A stretch of 36,342 nucleotides of DNA from Hypsibius dujardini (taxonomy: Eukaryota > Tardigrada > Eutardigrada > Parachela > Hypsibiidae), in contig LRSR01004069.1 in NCBI GenBank assembly GCA_001579985.1, positions 1 through 36,342 of the forward strand. The letters run 5' to 3'. The position numbers and the translations under genes were made by a program. Below are positions 33,301 to 36,342 of this stretch, in pieces (position 1 is the first letter of the stretch; each line of letters begins with the position of its first letter). The notes under the pieces are model-generated. The model was not told the origin of the DNA. It worked only from the letters and a program-made list of their open reading frames with translations, and made no database searches.

Positions 33301-33660
33301 ATGTTCAGTGTAATTTGCTCACGACGCTTAATAAAAGATCTTGCTTATGACAGCTCATGGCAACTTGGAGCCGGAGAGAAATGTTGTCAAGAAAAAGAAT
33401 ATAATCAGTCATTTTCCAATACTCAAAAATATTACAATCAAACACGGGGAATTTTGAGTATGGTAGTCAAATATTTTCAGAGTCTAACCAACGAAAATAA
33501 GAAACATAATTTTTTACATTTTCAATCAATTTTGAAAATTGTCTGGAGCGGCAAGGCAAATAAAAGTACTGCGGCGAATAAAACACAATTGTCAAATGGT
33601 CATTTGGGAAGCAGAGGAAAATGGGTCTTGCTTGAAATGACAGCAATCAGCTTCATGTAA
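33301..33660 (+). CDS. Hypothetical 119-residue frame, unrecognised
   Basis: ATG 33301 to TAA 33658-33660, preceded by GATATAAATTCC about 15 bases upstream, too close to act as a TATA box. The product is polar, rich in Asn, Gln, Lys and Ser, with four cysteines and several N-glycosylation sequons (NQS, NQT, NKS, NKT). There is no signal peptide, membrane helix or recognisable domain. The composition mirrors the local AT content, so chance is likely. Confidence 0.18.
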   Translation: MFSVICSRRLIKDLAYDSSWQLGAGEKCCQEKEYNQSFSNTQKYYNQTRGILSMVVKYFQSLTNENKKHNFLHFQSILKIVWSGKANKSTAANKTQLSNGHLGSRGKWVLLEMTAISFM

Positions 33661-33997
33661 CTGAATTAAATTCAGAAACAGAATGCCATTATTTCTAGTT
33701 TCTAGATTGCAATTGTTTGGAAACAAGTGGTCAACCGGGGTCGGTTAAACACTGGCCTAGTGTTCATTGATTGCAAGCATTAAAATTATTAACCTTGATA
33801 AAGCAGTAATGCCGAAAGACGGCATATTTAACCCAAATTATATCTATCAATAGCTATCTCAAACTCTTGGTTGCTAAACCAGAGAACAACAAAATCCGCT
33901 TGGTTTCAGAAAATCAATTAAAAACTACGGTTTTAGATAAATTGTTCTGGTCAGAACCGACTCTAGCCGAACGAGCCTTTCTAGTTCGTACTAAAAC

Positions 33998-34267
33998 TTA
34001 GAAATGTGTATGCATTTCTTCCGAAACAAAATTATCCCTCGTATTCAAGTACTTTTCATCGAGGTACACAAATGTGTATACAAAGATGTTCCGACCGCGA
34101 TCTACCCACAACATGCCTTGTTCACGGATTGTATGCTTACGAGTAGCCAAGATTGTCCGAATATTATCTATTGACCATACATGACTCGGGCATTCTTTAA
34201 GCTTTTGTTTTGTTTTTCCCAAAAATTGCCTGACGGCTGGCTTTATTAGTGGACATCTAAACTTATT
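33998..34267 (-). CDS. Candidate exon, unrecognised
   Basis: The minus strand is open from 34267 (after TGA at 34270-34268) to TAA at 34000-33998, 89 codons. The middle (KECPSHVWSIDNIRTILA, then GMLWVDRGRNIFVYTFVYLD) has an even, protein-like composition with three aromatic-rich strands. AG sites at 34263 and near 34235 could be splice acceptors. No upstream exon, start codon or domain could be assigned. It reads like the last exon of an unknown gene. Confidence 0.28.
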   Translation of the reverse strand, partial: NKFRCPLIKPAVRQFLGKTKQKLKECPSHVWSIDNIRTILATRKHTIREQGMLWVDRGRNIFVYTFVYLDEKYLNTRDNFVSEEMHTHF

Positions 34268-35187
34268 TCATGAAACTATAAAATCTTATTAGTATTTTCA
34301 TCTTTCCACACATTACAGTTCACACATATTATTGGTAGTTTGTACAGCTCACAAATCACGTAATAACTAAATAAGCAGCAAGAAACACAGTCATTCAAGT
34401 TTAGGGCCCCTACAATGTCACTCAATTGCTAGGTCACAAAATCAAAAACAGCCAAGCAGCGAAAATTAGTTTAACCGCTGGGAATACAGTAGTTTGCAAA
34501 TTTCTTCTGCTTTGGCAGACAAAACACACGCAAAAAATACAAAGTTGAGGCCAGTTAATGCATTAACGTGCTTTGGGGACCATTTTTTACGCGATATTCT
34601 TAGCGATTAAACTAGTTTTTGATGTTCGTGATGTTTTAGACCGTTTTTTTTTGGCATCGCAAATTTTTTCTCGGATTTTAAATTGCGTCGAGGTAAAAGC
34701 AGAAACTAATATTTCAGTAAGTCTAGTATATCGATGTCCAGAACCATTTTCTTTCTTGAAAATAGATATTACACAAACCATAAAAATGATGACAATAACT
34801 CTGTCGCTGTTTGCGATTTCGGCTTTTGAGCCAGCGCCACGTAGAATAATAAAGCGGAAAACTAAGCCCGAGCAAAGTTAAAGACAACGGACGACCGACT
34901 CTAGAGCAGGTAATCAATGTTAGAAAACAGTATCTGGTAAAACCAATGGACAGTAATTCTACTAAAAGGCAAATGCCATTGTGTTTGCCCATCCGTCCCT
35001 TGAGCAGCATCACTAACCCGCAATAATGATTTTCTACGTGATGGCAAAGATTTAGTTCCCTAAATCTGCTTATAACTAATGAAGACTTCTCCGTATTTTG
35101 TCTCGCCGGACCACACCCTCTAAGTGTGGCGACTGTTCATGTTTCGCCGAATGCTTCTTGAATTGTCCGCGTACGGTCCAGCGCGAC

Positions 35188-35220
35188 TATAAATAGCGTT
35201 GCACACCCTTTATTCTCTAC
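35188..35220 (+). promoter_or_regulatory. TATA box and initiator of the retroelement-like gene
   Basis: TATAAATAG at 35188-35196 is followed 32 bases later by an initiator-like CTACAGTTTCC, with the probable first base A at 35220. It lies 90 bases upstream of the ATG at 35310. The spacing is ideal for RNA polymerase II, as in internal promoters of retroelements. Confidence 0.55.
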
Positions 35221-35309
35221 AGTTTCCTCTTTCACAATGCAGCTCTTTCTCGCCTCTTTTGTGAAACTCTATATTTTTTTCCCGTAACTTTTAACCCCCG
35301 CCTGCAAAC

Positions 35310-36342
35310 ATGCCGTACACCGCTGACAGGCTCAAACTCCTCCGCGTTCCCCAGCTGAAAGAAATTCTGGACGAGATGAGTCTCACCACCATCGGCCTGA
35401 AGCTAGACCTCATCGAGCGGATTGTCACGGACCAAGTCGATCACCAGGACGTCACTCTCTATATGAGCGGCCCTCCGGCAACTTCTGCGTCCGTCGGTAT
35501 TGCTACAGCCGTTGTCATTCCCACGCCAACCATCTCACAGGACACCATTGCAGATCTGGTTCAACATCTGGAACTTCGCCCTAAAGCAACAAAGACTTTG
35601 GAAGATGCCGGGTTCACATCGGGCTCTGATGTCAAGCTAATGACCAGCGAGGAGGTCGGATCCCTGGGCCTACTCTTCGGAGACGTGCTGAAAATTCGGC
35701 AGTGGCTGGAGTCGGCGAAACCCATAACCCAGATCATGCACTCCCACCCGCTCTGCTCGCTACCCCCCAGCAGTACTACCGTCCTGCACCCTTGGCTCTT
35801 CCAGGTGAGTCTGACCACGATTCAGACGACGACACTTTCGAAAGCGTTTTTCTATATAAACATGCACGAGATTTACCACGTCCCCACGAGTCAGTCAACC
35901 CAAAAAATGGTACAGGCGACAAAAAAATAGCAGCCTTGAGCATCTCTCTAAACGAGTTTTCGTGGAATCTCATGAAATCCTTTTCCGATTGAACGTTTCA
36001 AACGACGTGACAAACATCCGCAAAGAATTTACCGAGTACCTCACCTTCCTCTCATACAAACGTTTAGATTACGTTGATCAGGCTATCCTCAAATTTGATG
36101 ACGAATTCCGCCAAGAAATCAAGCACATTCGAGGTTCTCTTTCAGACAACGATGCACGTCGTACGTTGTGTAATTGACATTTTCATTCTCAAACACGTAT
36201 CGGGAATCGCACCTCCAGTGTCACGTACAACCAGCGCCCCTATCTTCAGCGCACGCCCTTTGGAGTGGCGGGGCCAGGCAACCCCGCGAGTTCCAAAACC
36301 TGCAACAAATTTCAGACTGGCGACTGTTGAGGGCCCTGTTAC
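35310..36342 (+). pseudogene. Gag-like ORF1 of a retroelement (SAP and SAM-like domains), frameshifted, cut by right edge
   Basis: ATG 35310 opens a GC-richer frame. Residues about 5-40 are a SAP motif (LRVPQLKEILDEMSL, then GLKLDLIERI), a DNA/RNA-binding helix pair. Residues about 83-132 resemble a SAM-type helical domain (LEDAGFTSGSDVKLMTSEEV, LGLLFGDVLKIRQWL). The sense then moves to a second frame (about 35715-35975, Pro-rich then acidic SDHDSDDDTFE) and to a third (about 35962 to the edge). The third carries LKFDDEFRQEI, reminiscent of the gag helical domain of DIRS/Ngaro-type elements, and ends with a CNKFQTGDC knuckle-like motif. The third frame also has TGA at 36175-36177 and 36328-36330, each one C-to-T change from CGA. 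At least two frameshifts and two stops make this a dead copy. A CAG|GTGAGT donor at 35802-35810 leaves a spliced host gene as an alternative. Confidence 0.55.

Larger units (their letters stand above)
32931..35187. other. Stretch with weak candidate frames only
   Basis: Two candidates are listed separately (33301-33660 and 33998-34267). A further minus-strand frame (34877-34587, 96 codons, first ATG at 34781) has a hydrophobic segment RVIVIIFMVCVISIF and a Lys-rich tail, but a competing plus-strand frame covers the same DNA. No repeat or RNA gene was found. Confidence 0.4.

Noticed and set aside
35802-35810. CAG|GTGAGT as proof of a spliced host gene
   Set aside because: The site is a good donor, but a second frame continues directly through it with gag-like content and no matching acceptor/exon was found. 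It is kept only as an alternative.
35127-36329. Shared TGGCGACTGTT near 35125 and 36318 as the two ends of long terminal repeats
   Set aside because: Only 11 bases match, the following sequences differ, and the second lies inside the gag-like frame.

Overview
The window is draft eukaryotic, almost certainly invertebrate animal, nuclear DNA. It is AT-rich, mostly non-coding and full of decayed transposons. The three genes I can assemble with confidence are split by GT-AG introns, four of them short (58, 66, 69 and 116 bp) and one of 1,837 bp. There are no operons, no Shine-Dalgarno-led genes, no rRNA and no tRNA that I can defend. One ambiguous base (n) occurs at 17886. Short introns plus the mix of pogo, piggyBac, Polinton and DIRS/gag-like relics fit a small arthropod or similar invertebrate, but the species cannot be named from the sequence.

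Layout. 1-2819: a purine-rich, repeat-built reading frame of almost pure Asp/Glu, open at the left edge and broken by two in-frame stops. 2820-9404: no supported gene. 9405-10969: a 1.57-kb element with terminal inverted repeats (TIRs). 13624-14269: a 646-bp piggyBac-type MITE flanked by TTAA. 15256-17952: a 2.7-kb pogo/Tigger-like element flanked by TA, with the 3' end of a broken transposase gene and, inside it on the other strand, a broken fragment of a Polinton/Maverick-type DNA polymerase. 18.0-20.1 kb: several gene-like exon pieces on the minus strand that I could not join. 22187-22828: a three-exon gene for a small membrane-anchored LysM protein. 23541-24792: nested inverted repeats. 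26673-27719: a two-exon gene for an HtrL/YibB-family protein. 29936-32930 (minus): a three-exon gene for a CASD1-like SGNH esterase domain, with a MITE-like insertion in its large intron. 35188-36342: a TATA promoter and a frameshifted gag-like retroelement gene with SAP and SAM-like domains, cut by the right edge.

The three assembled genes all encode small single-pass proteins with an N-terminal signal anchor (type II topology). Two belong to glycan-related families (HtrL; sialate-O-acetyltransferase-type esterase) and one carries a chitin/peptidoglycan-binding LysM fold. They sit within about 11 kb. This may be chance, but a secretory-pathway or cell-surface glycan role is the simplest reading for each. 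Nothing in the sequence shows that they act together.
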